Below are positions 31,435-41,570 of a stretch of 64,000 bases of DNA, in pieces; the first letter of the stretch is position 1, and every line of letters begins with the position of its first letter. The notes under the pieces are model-generated. The model was not told the DNA's origin and searched no databases. It worked only from the letters and a program-made list of their open reading frames with translations. This DNA is from Candidatus Enterovibrio escicola. GTDB taxonomy: Bacteria; Pseudomonadota; Gammaproteobacteria; Enterobacterales; Vibrionaceae. The position numbers were made by a program, and so were the translations under genes. Location: positions 18,659-82,658 of the forward strand of contig NZ_NBYY01000003.1 of assembly GCF_002464935.1 (NCBI RefSeq), read 5' to 3'.

Positions 31435-32289
31435 AAAATAAACTATTGACTACACAAGGACTTGTGTATGAATAACTTAGACGCTGTTTCCGTCGATGTC
31501 GATGACTTCTGCCAGACTTTCCTCCCTACATGGACAAAACACCTAATTTCTTCCGAGATTAAACAAAGAAACAAGCCTTCTCATCTTTCAGTTAGCGAAG
31601 TGGTGACGATAGTGATAGCTTTCCATCAATCGGGGTATCGAGACTTCAAAACCTATTACATCCACTTTGTTTGTCGTTACCTTACTAACAAATTTTCTAA
31701 ATTGGTTAGCTACACGAGGATGCTAAAGTTCATGCAATATGTTCTGGTTCCTCTTTGCTATTACCTTACTCACCGTCATGGATTGTCTTTGTTGATTCAT
31801 CCAAGCTACAGGTTTGTCACAACCTACGAATTCTCAAACATCAGCTCTTTAAAGGTACCTCGAAGAGAGGAAAAGAACGATGGGGTGGTTCTACGGCTTC
31901 AAACTACACTTTTTTATTAATGATCAAGGTGGCATTATCTTAGTTTGAGTGATGACGGTTAACGTGGATGATAGGAAGCCTGTATCGGAAATAGTTGACG
32001 AGCTTTGGGGTGTTTATATCGCGGGTCCATTGGAGTGGGAATTTGCAGACAAGGGAGTGACATTGATGACGGGTGTGAAAAAAATATGAAAGCCAAAGTG
32101 ATCAAACTTTAAAACCGCCTGATACTCCGGAAACGATTTATTATTGAAACTGTTTTTAACTAACTAAAAAAACATATCCTAAATGGTCAACATGCTGGCG
32201 GGGATTATCGCGTATTCATTGCAACCAAAGAAGCCGAGTATCAAGATGATTAGGTTTGATAAGCAAGCGCTTATGCAGATCTGAGGTTA
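31435..32289 (+). mobile_element. IS982 element, right part (continuation of 29083)
   Basis: It continues from the target duplication with MNNLDAVSVDVDDFCQTFLP and on to the right end cttatgcagatctgaggtta at 32289. The frame is intact to about 31765 and then breaks (a deletion in the THRQARLTGIAF region). The right end lies 4 bp from the tusA stop codon. Confidence 0.88.
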
Positions 32290-32293
32290 ATTA

Positions 32294-32539
32294 TCAGAGA
32301 CCCTTACGGATCAAATAACGATAGGGTGACCTTTCGGCATCTTGTCCAACAAGGGTGTGATCCATAAAACGGCAGAAGCTTGGGATGTCACGTGTAGTCG
32401 ATAGATCATCCGTAACAACCAGCAGAGTTTCACCTTCTAACATATTGCGAATCGTTTTTCTCACCATCATCACCGGTTCTGGACACCGTAAACCTTGGGC
32501 ATTCAAACAGTAATTCGGATTTTCAAATTCTAAACTCAT
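32294..32539 (-). CDS. tusA: Sulfur carrier protein TusA
   Basis: An 81-residue sulfurtransferase that passes persulfide sulfur from IscS to TusBCD for thiolation of tRNA wobble uridine (mnm5s2U) and into other sulfur pathways. The family signature [17 protein letters not shown] contains the active cysteine C19; [18 protein letters not shown] and the ending YRYLIRKG agree with E. coli TusA (81 residues). It is intact and stands alone. Its 3' end faces the right end of an IS982 element only 4 bp away, so the natural terminator region has been replaced by the element. Confidence 0.95.
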   Translation of the reverse strand: MSLEFENPNYCLNAQGLRCPEPVMMVRKTIRNMLEGETLLVVTDDLSTTRDIPSFCRFMDHTLVGQDAERSPYRYLIRKGL

Positions 32540-32738
32540 ATATGTGAATCACACTAAAACATCAACCTGATCATACTTAATGATCAATAAAATATTCAGC
32601 AGAGTTAAACGTGTAAAGTATCCGTATAACTTGACTAACAAGTCGTTAATGAACGTGGTGCGACCACCTAAGTCAACAGATATTTACTCTATGCCTAAAT
32701 ATCAAAGAGATAGGTTGACTTTTACCGTAAAAGTAACT

Positions 32739-33004
32739 TATACCAAAATAACTTGAAGTTGCTCGGTTTAAAAGGTCATCTATGCATTCAGTTCGCAGCA
32801 ATTTCTCATAGGAATACTCTATCTCTTTCACGGAGATTTAACGAAAAAATAGATGCCAAGGTTCCCTTTTGCAGACTGCATTTACTAACGATATATTCGA
32901 TGTTATCTCTTTTTGGTGTAGTTCACTACACTTACCAATGCATACCGTGATCATGACATCGGTAAAGCCTGCGGAAACCTATATCTTCAAGTTGTTTGAG
33001 TATA
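32739..33004. repeat. Repeat element bounded by inverted R2 motifs (266 bp)
   Basis: The left boundary is tataccaaaataacttgaag (32739) and the right boundary is its inverted relative cttcaagttgtttgagtata (ending 33004). The same motif occurs singly at 18625 and 20435. The interior has no conserved domain; a 65-residue frame at 32753-32950 overlaps the repeat and is not believed. The layout is that of a miniature inverted-repeat element. Confidence 0.55.
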
Positions 33005-33380
33005 TTTAACCTGAACTGTTTCATTAACTTATTGGTTTTGTAACTGCTGAGTGACTTCACTTTAATCGTGATAATATCAGTGGCGGTTTTTGCACCTGCG
33101 GAACTAGGGTTCGATCATTTTTAGATGACAACGCCAATACTTGTAGCTACTTCTGTGAATACTGAATAAATTACATTTTGTGGATACAGCGCGATTCTTC
33201 CTAGACTTATCAGCTAATGATATTTATTCAGTAAGTCTGACAGTCAAGAGATTCGTCGCCTTTTTTAGTATATCGTCATGTTCTTCAAGTCATTCCTAGT
33301 GATAGCATCCAAGACGATGATATCACTCCTAATCAGGTAGCCTGATTAAATTTTGGTACTAAATTTTAATATTTTCTTCC

Positions 33381-33507
33381 TTCTGTCAACTATTGGTAAT
33401 TCATCGCAGTACTGCTTGTTTTTTTAGCGAGAAGAGCTTACCACTTCCGGTAGTTGGTTTTTTGTACAGGATACAATAAGTGTCGCAGCTATTATCAGAA
33501 TTCAGGA
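33381..33507. repeat. Hairpin-rich miniature repeat R3, copy 2
   Basis: A diverged copy of the repeat at 28950-29076. It retains gcagtactgcttgtt, the gagaagag...accac-ttccggtagt hairpin region, and the right end taagtgtcgcagctattatcagaattcagg. Confidence 0.6.
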
Positions 33508-33638
33508 ATTACCTCAAACACAAGATTTTTATTAAGATCAACGATACAAAAATTAAGGGAAAAATCCCTCGATCTTTTTCGAAGAATTTATATATGAAAG
33601 ACGGGCTTCATAGGTTGTTTTGACCAAAATAGGAGTAG

Positions 33639-35228
33639 TTAATCTAAACCCCGCGACTTCATAAACTCCTCATAGGTACCTTTAAAGTCAAATACCTTCC
33701 TATCACGAATCTCCAGAATTCTTGTCGCCAAAGAATCCACAAATTGACGATCGTGAGACACAAAAAACAAGGTACCTTTATATTGCTCCAACGCCATATT
33801 TAACGACTCAATAGATTCCATATCCATGTGGTTAGTAGGCTCATCAAGCAATAAAATGTTGGGTCTATGCATCATTAGTTTACCAAGCAGCATACGGCCT
33901 TGTTCACCACCAGATAGTACTTTCACGGATTTCTTGATATCGTCCTGTGAAAATAGCAAACGACCCAAATAACCGCGAACTACCTGCTCGTCGTCACCGT
34001 CTTGTTTCCACTTAGACATCCAATCAAATACATTTAAGTCTTCTATAAATTCTGCTGTATGATCTTGAGCATAATAACCAATATTAGTGTTTTCTGACCA
34101 CTTATATGAACCTGCCTTAGGCTCTAAATATCCCGCTAACGTATTAATAAGTGTGGTTTTACCCACACTATTTTGTCCTATGATCGCGATACGCTCACCC
34201 ACTTCAAAAATACCATTCAGACCTAGGAATAGCATCCCTTCAAATCCTTGTGCCATATTTCTAATTTCCAATGCGTTTCGGAACAGTTCGTTAGATTGAT
34301 CAAAACGGATGAACGGGTTTTTACGACTTGATGCTTTTACTTCATCAAGTTTAATCTTATCGATTTGTTTAGCACGCGATGTAGCTTGCTTCGCTTTTGA
34401 TGCATTTGCTGAAAAACGGGCTACAAAGCATTGCAGATCTGAAATTTGTGCCTTCTTTTTCTCATTGTCAAAAAGTAGACGTTCACGATCCTGTGTTGCT
34501 GCAAGCATGTATTCGTCATAAGTTCCTAAATAAATACGCAGCTTACCGTAATCCAAGTCTGCGATGTGTGTACATACAGAATTCAGGAAGTGTCGGTCGT
34601 GAGAGATGATAATCATAGTTGAGTTACGTTCATTCAGAGTTTGTTCTAACCAACGAATGGTATCGATATCCAAGTTGTTCGTTGGTTCATCAAGCAGCAT
34701 GATGTCCGGATCAGCAAACAGCACTTGTGCTAGTAACACACGCAGTTTCCAACCTGGTGCCACTTTGCTCATTAAACCGAAATGTTGATCTACAGGAATA
34801 CCAACAGACAGTAGCAGTTCCCCCGCACGAGATTCTGCGGTGTAACCGTCCAACTCGGCAAACTCAACTTCCAAATCAGCAACGCGCATGCCATTTTCTT
34901 CAGTCATGTCTGGTAGTGAGTAGATATGGTCACGTTCTTGTTTTACGCCCCAAAGTGCAGTATGACCCATTATAACAGTGTCGATAACAGTAAACTCTTC
35001 ATATGCAAACTGGTCTTGACTCAACTTGGCCACACGTTCGTTGGTACTAACACTTACGTTACCTTGAGAAGGATCCAATTCACCACTCAGGATCTTCATA
35101 AATGTAGATTTTCCACAACCATTTGCGCCGATTAAGCCGTAACAGTTTCCATCACAAAATTTAACGGAAATATTTTCGAAAAGAGGTTTTGCGCCAAATT
35201 GCTGGCTTATATTAGCTATACTAATCAA
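33639..35228 (-). CDS. ybiT: ABC-F family ribosome-associated ATPase YbiT
   Basis: A 529-residue soluble protein with two ATP-binding cassettes and no membrane domain. ABC-F proteins bind the ribosomal E site and help resolve stalled states. The first cassette has Walker [10 protein letters not shown] (about 34-42), the YbiT-type degenerate signature [13 protein letters not shown], and Walker [12 protein letters not shown]. The second has GQNSVGKTT, the canonical [14 protein letters not shown] and [11 protein letters not shown]. The linker [19 protein letters not shown] matches YbiT of E. coli closely. It is full length. The start ATG at 35228 aligns with the family start, and no second gene follows in the same direction. 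Confidence 0.93.
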   Translation of the reverse strand: MISIANISQQFGAKPLFENISVKFCDGNCYGLIGANGCGKSTFMKILSGELDPSQGNVSVSTNERVAKLSQDQFAYEEFTVIDTVIMGHTALWGVKQERDHIYSLPDMTEENGMRVADLEVEFAELDGYTAESRAGELLLSVGIPVDQHFGLMSKVAPGWKLRVLLAQVLFADPDIMLLDEPTNNLDIDTIRWLEQTLNERNSTMIIISHDRHFLNSVCTHIADLDYGKLRIYLGTYDEYMLAATQDRERLLFDNEKKKAQISDLQCFVARFSANASKAKQATSRAKQIDKIKLDEVKASSRKNPFIRFDQSNELFRNALEIRNMAQGFEGMLFLGLNGIFEVGERIAIIGQNSVGKTTLINTLAGYLEPKAGSYKWSENTNIGYYAQDHTAEFIEDLNVFDWMSKWKQDGDDEQVVRGYLGRLLFSQDDIKKSVKVLSGGEQGRMLLGKLMMHRPNILLLDEPTNHMDMESIESLNMALEQYKGTLFFVSHDRQFVDSLATRILEIRDRKVFDFKGTYEEFMKSRGLD

Positions 35229-35477
35229 TGAAATTATCCTGAACAGTGAATTGAGTGAGTATTAAAGACAACAAGAGAATACCGCTGGTGCGACCCTACT
35301 TCAAGCAAACACGTAAGCTAGTTCATAATATTTTAATTAAAGTGGTTTTTGTCTGTATAAAAACTGCTTCACTTTATCTAAGAAGGTAGTAGGAGATATG
35401 ATGATTTCTGGGGTATGGTGTGATCTATTGAATGTTCTCTGTCCAGAATGTTTATATAGAACGGTACATCATAATGG

Positions 35478-35852
35478 AGTAGTTGATAAAACCAAGCTTA
35501 TAACACACTGTTCCCAATTTTTTGTACAGTCTTAATTTGTCTTCTGGCGAACAAGCATACCAAGTCTTATAACTTTAGTTCATCGCTTTCACATTTGACA
35601 GTGCTTTACTAACTTGAGCATTGTAATTACGAAGAGTGAGTTATAAGGCTGAGCAACTGTTTATAGCAAAACATTACTGTATCTGCTAATGAACGTTTGT
35701 GATAACCCCAATCCTTTTTTTACTCCGCTAGTTTATCTTCTTTTAAAGCCTTCTATAGTTTCATTTCTAAGATGACTTCATCCTACTACTCCGCGTTGCT
35801 TCGAGGTGGAATAGTAGGCGTTATTCCTTTGTTCTTTCACCTAGAAATTTTT
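35478..35852 (-). mobile_element. IS903-type remnant, 3' part
   Basis: The right-end sequence (tagttgataaaaccaagctt) and the transposase C-terminal codons, including a KRSLAE-like region and SNAG-type codons near 35810, appear in minus orientation. The 5' two thirds are missing; an IS91 end follows directly. Confidence 0.75.
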
Positions 35853-35854
35853 TC

Positions 35855-36860
35855 CAAGGAACTATATGTGGTAGGGCTTAAGGCATGTCTCTTTCTGTGA
35901 TATATTTAGCAAGATTGAATAGATAAAAGGCATGAATGAATTTCAAAGGTATCAAATTAAAGCTGCTTCGCTTTCAACGTGTTTTTACTACAAATTTAGC
36001 CATATTCATATCCAGTTATCCCCGCTATGACACCTATTATTATCATTTAGAAATCGCTAAAATGCTGAAGTGTGGAAGTTCAGAAAATAGCTTTGCCACT
36101 TACCAATATTTGGGTTACGGTCTAAGGGCAACATGAAGTTAACTTTAGTTATAAGGGGAAAGTATTATGCATGGGAGAGTATGATCAAAATAGGCATCCC
36201 CTGTTTCCTAGGGTGAGCTAGCGGCAAGTTGTCTTAACATTGCTTAAGCAACTTCGTATTCCTTTCCATAATCACTCCAATCAGAAGTGTTTGTATTCTA
36301 GGTTTATGGTCTTAGTGGAAGTCTGCTTATCTGAGTTGATTCGGGTGCACTTTAAAGATCGATACGTATGAAATCGCCGTCATTATTTTCATCCATACCC
36401 AGAGTCGTAATGGCAACTACAATCCGCATTTACATGCGATACTGGCTGAAGGTTCATTCTTTCCTTCAAACGCGGATTTGAAAGAGTTTCAGCATTGATC
36501 GTCATCTTAGCTACGATTACTCTAGCAAAAACATTTACTGAAGTTAATGGAAGATTAAGTTTCCAGCGTGTGAATATGTGATTAGAATCTTATGGGCTAA
36601 TTATCCTGATGGTTTCTATGCCCAGCCTCGCAATGGTCGTACAAATAAAGTCCCAAGCAATAAAGCTACCGAGGGTTAATACGATACCTAACCAAATATT
36701 TGTCATCCCTGCCGATAGGCTTATCTAGGATAGTCAGGTATTACTATCAATCACATAAAACGAAGTTAAAAACCTATGAGATAGTGGATGCTAAGGTATT
36801 TGTTGGCAGGCTGGTTCAGCACATTCCTCCTAAAGAATTTCAACGAGTGAGATATTGTGG
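35855..36860 (+). mobile_element. IS91-family (Y2 rolling-circle) transposase remnant
   Basis: Starts with the element end (ggtagggcttaaggcatg) and an open piece from 35936 (MNFKGIKLKLLRFQRVFTTN). Frame-shifted pieces follow: the signature IFIHTQSRNGNYNPHLHAILA at 36390-36452, which is the histidine-rich metal motif HGRNGQYNPHLH of IS91/IS801 transposases, and RVRYCGFQ near 36850. The second copy, in minus orientation, is at 61340-63600. Frameshifts and stops make this copy dead. Confidence 0.75.
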
Positions 36861-36911
36861 CTTTCAAACGATCAGATCTTGAGTTAGGCATCGAATTTAT
36901 TTCTTGAGCGC
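36861..36911 (-). mobile_element. IS982 left-end fragment
   Basis: Only the leader and left inverted repeat (ttgagcgcagctcaggtta) remain, in minus orientation, joined to the IS91 remnant. Confidence 0.7.
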
Positions 36912-37006
36912 AGCTCAGGTTACCTAGTGACACACTATCACCAACCTAGTGATCCTGTGTTACCCAGAACCAGTCAATTAGAATCTATAAAAAAGAAACA
37001 AAATAT

Positions 37007-37410
37007 GTGACTGAAATTGAACGCTATTTAGAGCGTGTGTGGTTTGAGTTTCCAACGAAGAAATCTAAAAAAATTTTTTTGGCAAAATTTAAGAGTTGGC
37101 TTCAAGCAAGAAATGAGCCAGTGGATGAATTTATAAACATACTCTGTCAGCATATTAAAACCCGAATGGGTAACCAACAATTCGGATTCAATAAACTACA
37201 CCTTACGACTTACTTGAACCAAGAACGCTGGAGTAATGACTATGAAAGCAATCGACCAAGGACTGATAAAACAAGCCATCAACAAAACCGATATAAACAA
37301 CACAACGCGGTGCTGCTCAAGCGTTATTGCCACTCTTCAGCACCGAGTAGAAGGTCAATTGGTTCAGTGAAGCGGGGAGGATTGGATCCAAACGAAATGT
37401 GTGGAGGGTT
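37007..37410 (+). pseudogene. Phage replication O-like protein, C-terminal piece
   Basis: The frame begins MTEIERYLERVWFEFPTKKSKKIFLAKFKSW and continues to HLTTYLNQERWSNDYESNRP. The pattern of a lysine-rich helix followed by TYLNQERW is characteristic of the C-terminal part of phage and prophage replication initiators that hand over to a helicase loader. The N-terminal DNA-binding part is missing. The stretch after residue 75 is no longer plausible as a protein because the next gene overlaps in another frame. Preserved only as debris between IS91 ends. Confidence 0.5.
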
Positions 37411-37764
37411 GTTAGTTACTTTTTGCGGAAAGTCGATGTATGGCTACCAAGCTTATCGGAGTTTATTTCTTTGGGCTGACAAGCGATTGTCAATTTTAAT
37501 AACGCTTTCGATCAAATGATTCGCAGGAAACCAGAAAGCGATATCGAATACTGGGCGATGTAATAGGTAGGTTTTCTGTGCCGTAGTTATTTGAGTGAGA
37601 GAGACGAAAGATCAAAATACCGGAGGGTATTGAAGAAATACGTTGATAAGTATCGCGCTGGTTCATTACCAGCAAGAAACCAAAACCGTTTAAAAGACAA
37701 ATCAAACATAAAACAAATATGTGATATTCAGCGGCCTATGCCTAAACAATTTGATAAGAGTTAA
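37236..37764 (+). pseudogene. Phage replication P-like helicase loader, broken
   Basis: It begins MTMKAIDQGLIKQAINKTDI, overlapping the O-like piece. A frameshifted middle reads WRVVSYFLRKVDVWLPSLSEFISLG then NNAFDQMIRRKPESDIEYWAM (37400-37560), and the final frame reads SYLSERDERSKYRRVLKKYV followed by DKYRAGSLPARNQNRLKD to the stop at 37764. The motifs WLPSLSEF, EYWAM and LPARN are those of lambda-P-like loaders in Vibrio and enterobacterial prophages. A stop and at least two frameshifts inactivate it. With the O-like piece it forms the usual O-P replication pair of a lambdoid phage. Confidence 0.6.
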
Positions 37765-37888
37765 GTGTTCGTAAGAGTTGCTGCAATGGGGAAAAGTGCA
37801 ATATGAATAGAAAAACTACTGGCGACATTCAATCTTAAATTGATCAACTACGAGCCGTCGTTGGGCGGTAAAGATTTGCTGTCTCTTA

Positions 37889-37960
37889 AATCGTGCTAAA
37901 TATATAACAAAAAGGGACATTGCTTAAGCCCCACCACATCTAGTTTCTGAGAGGAAATTC
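37889..37960 (-). mobile_element. IS91-family end, inverted relative to 35855
   Basis: The sequence cgtgctaaatatataac...gggacattgcttaagcccc matches 63530-63600 and, inverted, 35868-35920. No transposase coding follows. Together with the 35855 element it brackets the phage replication remnant with inverted IS91 ends. Confidence 0.6.
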
Positions 37961-38159
37961 TTAGATGAAATAACACTATATTTTTCAGAGTAAATTTAAC
38001 TTGTTGATATTTAATCAATTAAATTGCACACAGGAAATGTGGTTTTTTCTTTGTAAATTCATCTAGGTCTTTAACAATCAGCATTACAGAGATATCCTAG
38101 ACGCTTCACTGTCGCACAGGAATAATGTCATTCTTGGTGGAGTGAAGTATATCAATCCA

Positions 38160-38402
38160 AAAAATAAAACCCAAAGTGATAAAATTTTGAAACCGCCTAA
38201 TGCTCCGGAAACAATTTATTATTGAAACTGTTTTTGACTAACTAAAAAACATCTCCTAAATCGAGCATTCTCGGCACCGTAGTTATATCAGATTTATGGT
38301 CAACTTGCTGGCGTGGCTTATCGCGTATTCATTTCAACCAAAAAAGCTAAGCATCAAGATAACTAGGTTTGATAAGCAAGCGCTGATGCAGATCTGAGGT
38401 TA
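38160..38402 (+). mobile_element. IS982 element, 3' quarter only
   Basis: It begins in the KPKVMKLW region and keeps the C-terminal codons and the right end gatgcagatctgaggtta at 38402. Confidence 0.8.
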
Positions 38403-38534
38403 AATAACAAGTGAACTATACCAATGAATATAAACAAGCTAGGTAATAGGACTGAAAGAATGCAGTCAACAATATGGCTAATTCAAGATAAGATAGGTAT
38501 AAACCTAAACATCATTTAACAAGGTAAACTCAAG

Positions 38535-40529
38535 ATGGAACGTAGGATCCTTGCCAATGCCATCCGTGCTCTGAGTATGGACGCCGTACAAAAAGCTAAT
38601 TCTGGTCACCCAGGTGCCCCTATGGGTATGGCTGATATTGCTGAAGTCCTGTGGCGAAACCATATGAACCACAGTCCTACAAACCCTCAATGGGCAAACC
38701 GTGATCGCTTCATACAGTCAAATGGCCACGGTTCAATGTTGATCTATTCACTACTTCACCTGACAGGCTATGATCTGTCGATTGACGATCTGAAAAACTT
38801 CCGCCAATTGCACTCAAAAACCCCAGGTCATCCTGAATACGGTTACGTACCCGGTATTGAGACCACCACTGGTCCACTGGGACAAGGTATATCTAATGCA
38901 GTTGGTATGGCGATAGCAGAAAAATCACTAGCTGCACAATTCAATCGTGACGGCTATGACATCGTTAACCACCACACCTTTGTTTTTTTGGGAGATGGCT
39001 GTCTAATGGAAGGTATCTCTCATGAAGCGTGTTCACTTGCAGGTACATTAGGTCTTGGAAAACTAATCGCCTTTTGGGATAATAACGGCATTTCTATCGA
39101 CGGGCGCGTTGAAGGTTGGTTTACAGATAACACACCAAAACGGTTTGAAGCTTATGGTTGGCATGTTATCCCAAGAGTAGACGGTCACGATGCAGATGCA
39201 ATCAATACTGCCATAGAAGACTCGAAAGCAGAAACTGGTCGTCCAACCCTAATTTGCACCAAAACCATCATCGGTTTCGGATCACCAAACAAAGCGGGCA
39301 CACATTACTGCCACGGTGCTCCTCTAGGTACTGAGGAAATTTCAGCCACGCGTAAACAACTTGGCTGGGAGTATGGTCCATTTGAGATTCCTGCTGAAAT
39401 TTATAGTCACTGGGATGCCAAGGAAGCCGGAGCTGTAAAAGAATCTGCTTCGGATGAGAAACTGGTTAAGTATGCAAACGAACACCCTGAGCTAGCTGCT
39501 GAATTCAAACGCCGCGTAAACGGTGAACTTCCCGTAGAGTGGGAGGCCAAAACTAGACAAATTATTGCAGATCTGCAAGCACACCCAGCGAATATTGCGT
39601 CACGTAAAGCCTCACAAAATATATTGGAATCTTTTGGTTCAATTCTGCCAGAATTAATAGGTGGATCGGCTGACCTCTCGCCTTCAAACCTAACCATGTG
39701 GTCTGGATCAAAAGCCATCACAGCTTACGATCCGTCTGGAAACTATATCCACTACGGGGTGCGTGAGTTTGCGATGACAGCTATCATCAACGGTATTTCA
39801 CTACATGGTGGTTTTATACCTTACGGTGCGACTTTCCTAATGTTCATGGAATATGCCCGTAACGCGATGCGTATGGCAGCACTAATGAAAGTACCGAATA
39901 TTCAAGTTTACACCCACGACTCCATTGGTCTCGGTGAAGACGGACCAACCCACCAACCTGTTGAGCAAATAGCCTCGCTACGCCTGATACCCAACATGAG
40001 CACATGGCGGCCATGTGACCAAGTAGAATCTGCGGTCGCGTGGAAGCTGGCTATTGAGCGTAGGAATGGCCCTACTGCGTTGATCTTCTCACGTCAAACT
40101 TTAGAACAACAAGGGCGTGATACGGAACAAGTCGCAAACATCACCAGAGGTGCTTATATCCTAAGAAAGTGTGAAGGCAAGCCTAAACTTATCTTAATAG
40201 CAACGGGTTCAGAGGTTCCACTTGTAGTAGAAGCAGCGGCGCAACTAGCGATAGATGGTAAGCAAGTATGTGTGGTTTCAATGCCATCAGCGGATACATT
40301 CGACAAACAAGATGCTTCTTACCGTGAATCAATTTTGCCTTCAGATGTGAAGGCCCGTATCGCTGTTGAAGCAGGTATTGCAGACTACTGGTACAAATAT
40401 GTTGGCTTTGATGGGCGGATCATCGGCATGCACACCTTCGGTGAATCAGCGCCTGCTAGTAAACTATTCGAGATGTTTGGTTTTACCATTGAGAACGTCG
40501 TTAATACAGCAAAAGAATTGCTCACGTAA
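38535..40529 (+). CDS. tkt: Transketolase
   Basis: A thiamine-diphosphate enzyme of the pentose phosphate pathway, moving two-carbon units between ketose and aldose phosphates. Its 664 residues match the family length (about 663). The N-terminal substrate histidine motif [19 protein letters not shown], the ThDP/metal motif [19 protein letters not shown] to DNNGIS, the catalytic histidine segment [10 protein letters not shown], the pyrimidine-domain start [14 protein letters not shown], and [17 protein letters not shown] are all present. The start at [17 protein letters not shown] aligns with the family, and aaggtaaac precedes it. A strong terminator follows the stop by 28 bp, so the gene is monocistronic. 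Confidence 0.97.
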   Translation: MERRILANAIRALSMDAVQKANSGHPGAPMGMADIAEVLWRNHMNHSPTNPQWANRDRFIQSNGHGSMLIYSLLHLTGYDLSIDDLKNFRQLHSKTPGHPEYGYVPGIETTTGPLGQGISNAVGMAIAEKSLAAQFNRDGYDIVNHHTFVFLGDGCLMEGISHEACSLAGTLGLGKLIAFWDNNGISIDGRVEGWFTDNTPKRFEAYGWHVIPRVDGHDADAINTAIEDSKAETGRPTLICTKTIIGFGSPNKAGTHYCHGAPLGTEEISATRKQLGWEYGPFEIPAEIYSHWDAKEAGAVKESASDEKLVKYANEHPELAAEFKRRVNGELPVEWEAKTRQIIADLQAHPANIASRKASQNILESFGSILPELIGGSADLSPSNLTMWSGSKAITAYDPSGNYIHYGVREFAMTAIINGISLHGGFIPYGATFLMFMEYARNAMRMAALMKVPNIQVYTHDSIGLGEDGPTHQPVEQIASLRLIPNMSTWRPCDQVESAVAWKLAIERRNGPTALIFSRQTLEQQGRDTEQVANITRGAYILRKCEGKPKLILIATGSEVPLVVEAAAQLAIDGKQVCVVSMPSADTFDKQDASYRESILPSDVKARIAVEAGIADYWYKYVGFDGRIIGMHTFGESAPASKLFEMFGFTIENVVNTAKELLT

Positions 40530-40557
40530 ATGTCAATATCACAGCCATTAATACTTA

Positions 40558-40585
40558 TGATCCCCTATCATGAGGGATCATTTTT
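40558..40585 (+). terminator. Rho-independent terminator of tkt
   Basis: A perfect 7-bp stem, tgatccc / gggatca, with a 9-base loop and followed by five T residues. Confidence 0.85.
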
Positions 40586-40612
40586 AACATTTATACTCTT
40601 CTTACTTGTAGT

Positions 40613-41570
40613 TAACCTAAGCTGCGCTTAAGAAATTAACTAAATGCCTAAGTCGCGATCTGATCATTTGAAATAAACTATTGACTGCACAAGGACTTGT
40701 GCATGAATAACTTAGACGCAGTTTTCGTCGATATCGACGAAAACTGCTAGACTTTCCTCCCTGCATGGGCAAAATACCTAATTTCCTTTCGGTGTCCAAC
40801 AAAGAAACAAACCTTTTCGCCTCTCAGTTAGCGAAGTGATGACGATAGTGATAGCTTTCTATCAGTCTGGGTATCGAGATTTCAAAATCTATTACATCCA
40901 CTTTGTTTGCCGCTACCTCACTAACGAAGTTCCTGAATTAGTCAACTACACGCGAATGCGCAAGCGCATGCAAGGTGTATTGGTTCTGCTTTGCTCTTAC
41001 CTCACTCACCACAAGGTCTTGCCTTCGTTGATTCATCCAAGTTACAGGTTTGTAATAACCTCACATTTTCAGACATCAGGTTTTTAAAGGTACTGCGAAG
41101 CGAGGAAAAGGAACTATGGGCTGATTCTACAGTTTCAAATTACACCTTATTATCAATGACCAAGGTGGCATTATCTCAGTCAAAGTGACGATGGCTAACG
41201 TGGATGATAGAAAGCCTATATCGGAAATGGTTGACGAGCTTTAAGGATGTTTATACGGAGACAAAGGTTATATCTCTAGTCCGATTGGATCGGGAGCTTA
41301 CAGACAAAGGTGTGATACTGATAGCGGGTGTGAAAAAGAATAAGAAACCAAAAATGATGAAACTTTGGAACCGTTTGATGCTCCGGAAACGATTTATTAT
41401 TGAAACCGTTTTTGATTAACTAAAAAGCATACCCCAGATTAAGCATTTTCGGCACCGTAGTTTTGTCAACTTTATGGCAGGGTTCATCGCGCATATTCAT
41501 TTCAACCAAAGAAGCCGAGCATCAAGATGACTCGGCTTGAGAAGTAACCGCTTATGCAGATCTGAGGTTA
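40613..41570 (+). mobile_element. IS982 element, full length (958 bp) but with frameshifts
   Basis: Both ends are present: taacctaagctgcgcttaag (left) and cttatgcagatctgaggtta (right). The transposase is broken near 40750, around 41020 and near 41240; between the lesions, MTIVIAFYQSGYRDFKIYY, TKRGKG-like codons and RFIIETVFD are readable. It is one of the two longest copies in the window. Confidence 0.88.

Larger units (their letters stand above)
32540..33638. other. Long non-coding region with two repeat elements
   Basis: There is no convincing gene in 1.1 kb. It holds a 266-bp element bounded by inverted R2 motifs (32739-33004) and the second copy of hairpin repeat R3 (33381-33507). The remaining sequence contains only short frames with no recognisable motif. 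Confidence 0.45.

Noticed and set aside
32753..32950. A 65-residue frame between inverted R2 repeats
   Set aside because: It lies inside a repeat and starts within the terminal motif itself.
33095..33130. A T-arm-like gggttcgatc sequence hinting at a tRNA
   Set aside because: No acceptor, D or anticodon arms can be built around it.
34087..35135. Several open frames on the plus strand within 34.0-35.2 kb
   Set aside because: They are antisense shadows of the ybiT coding sequence.
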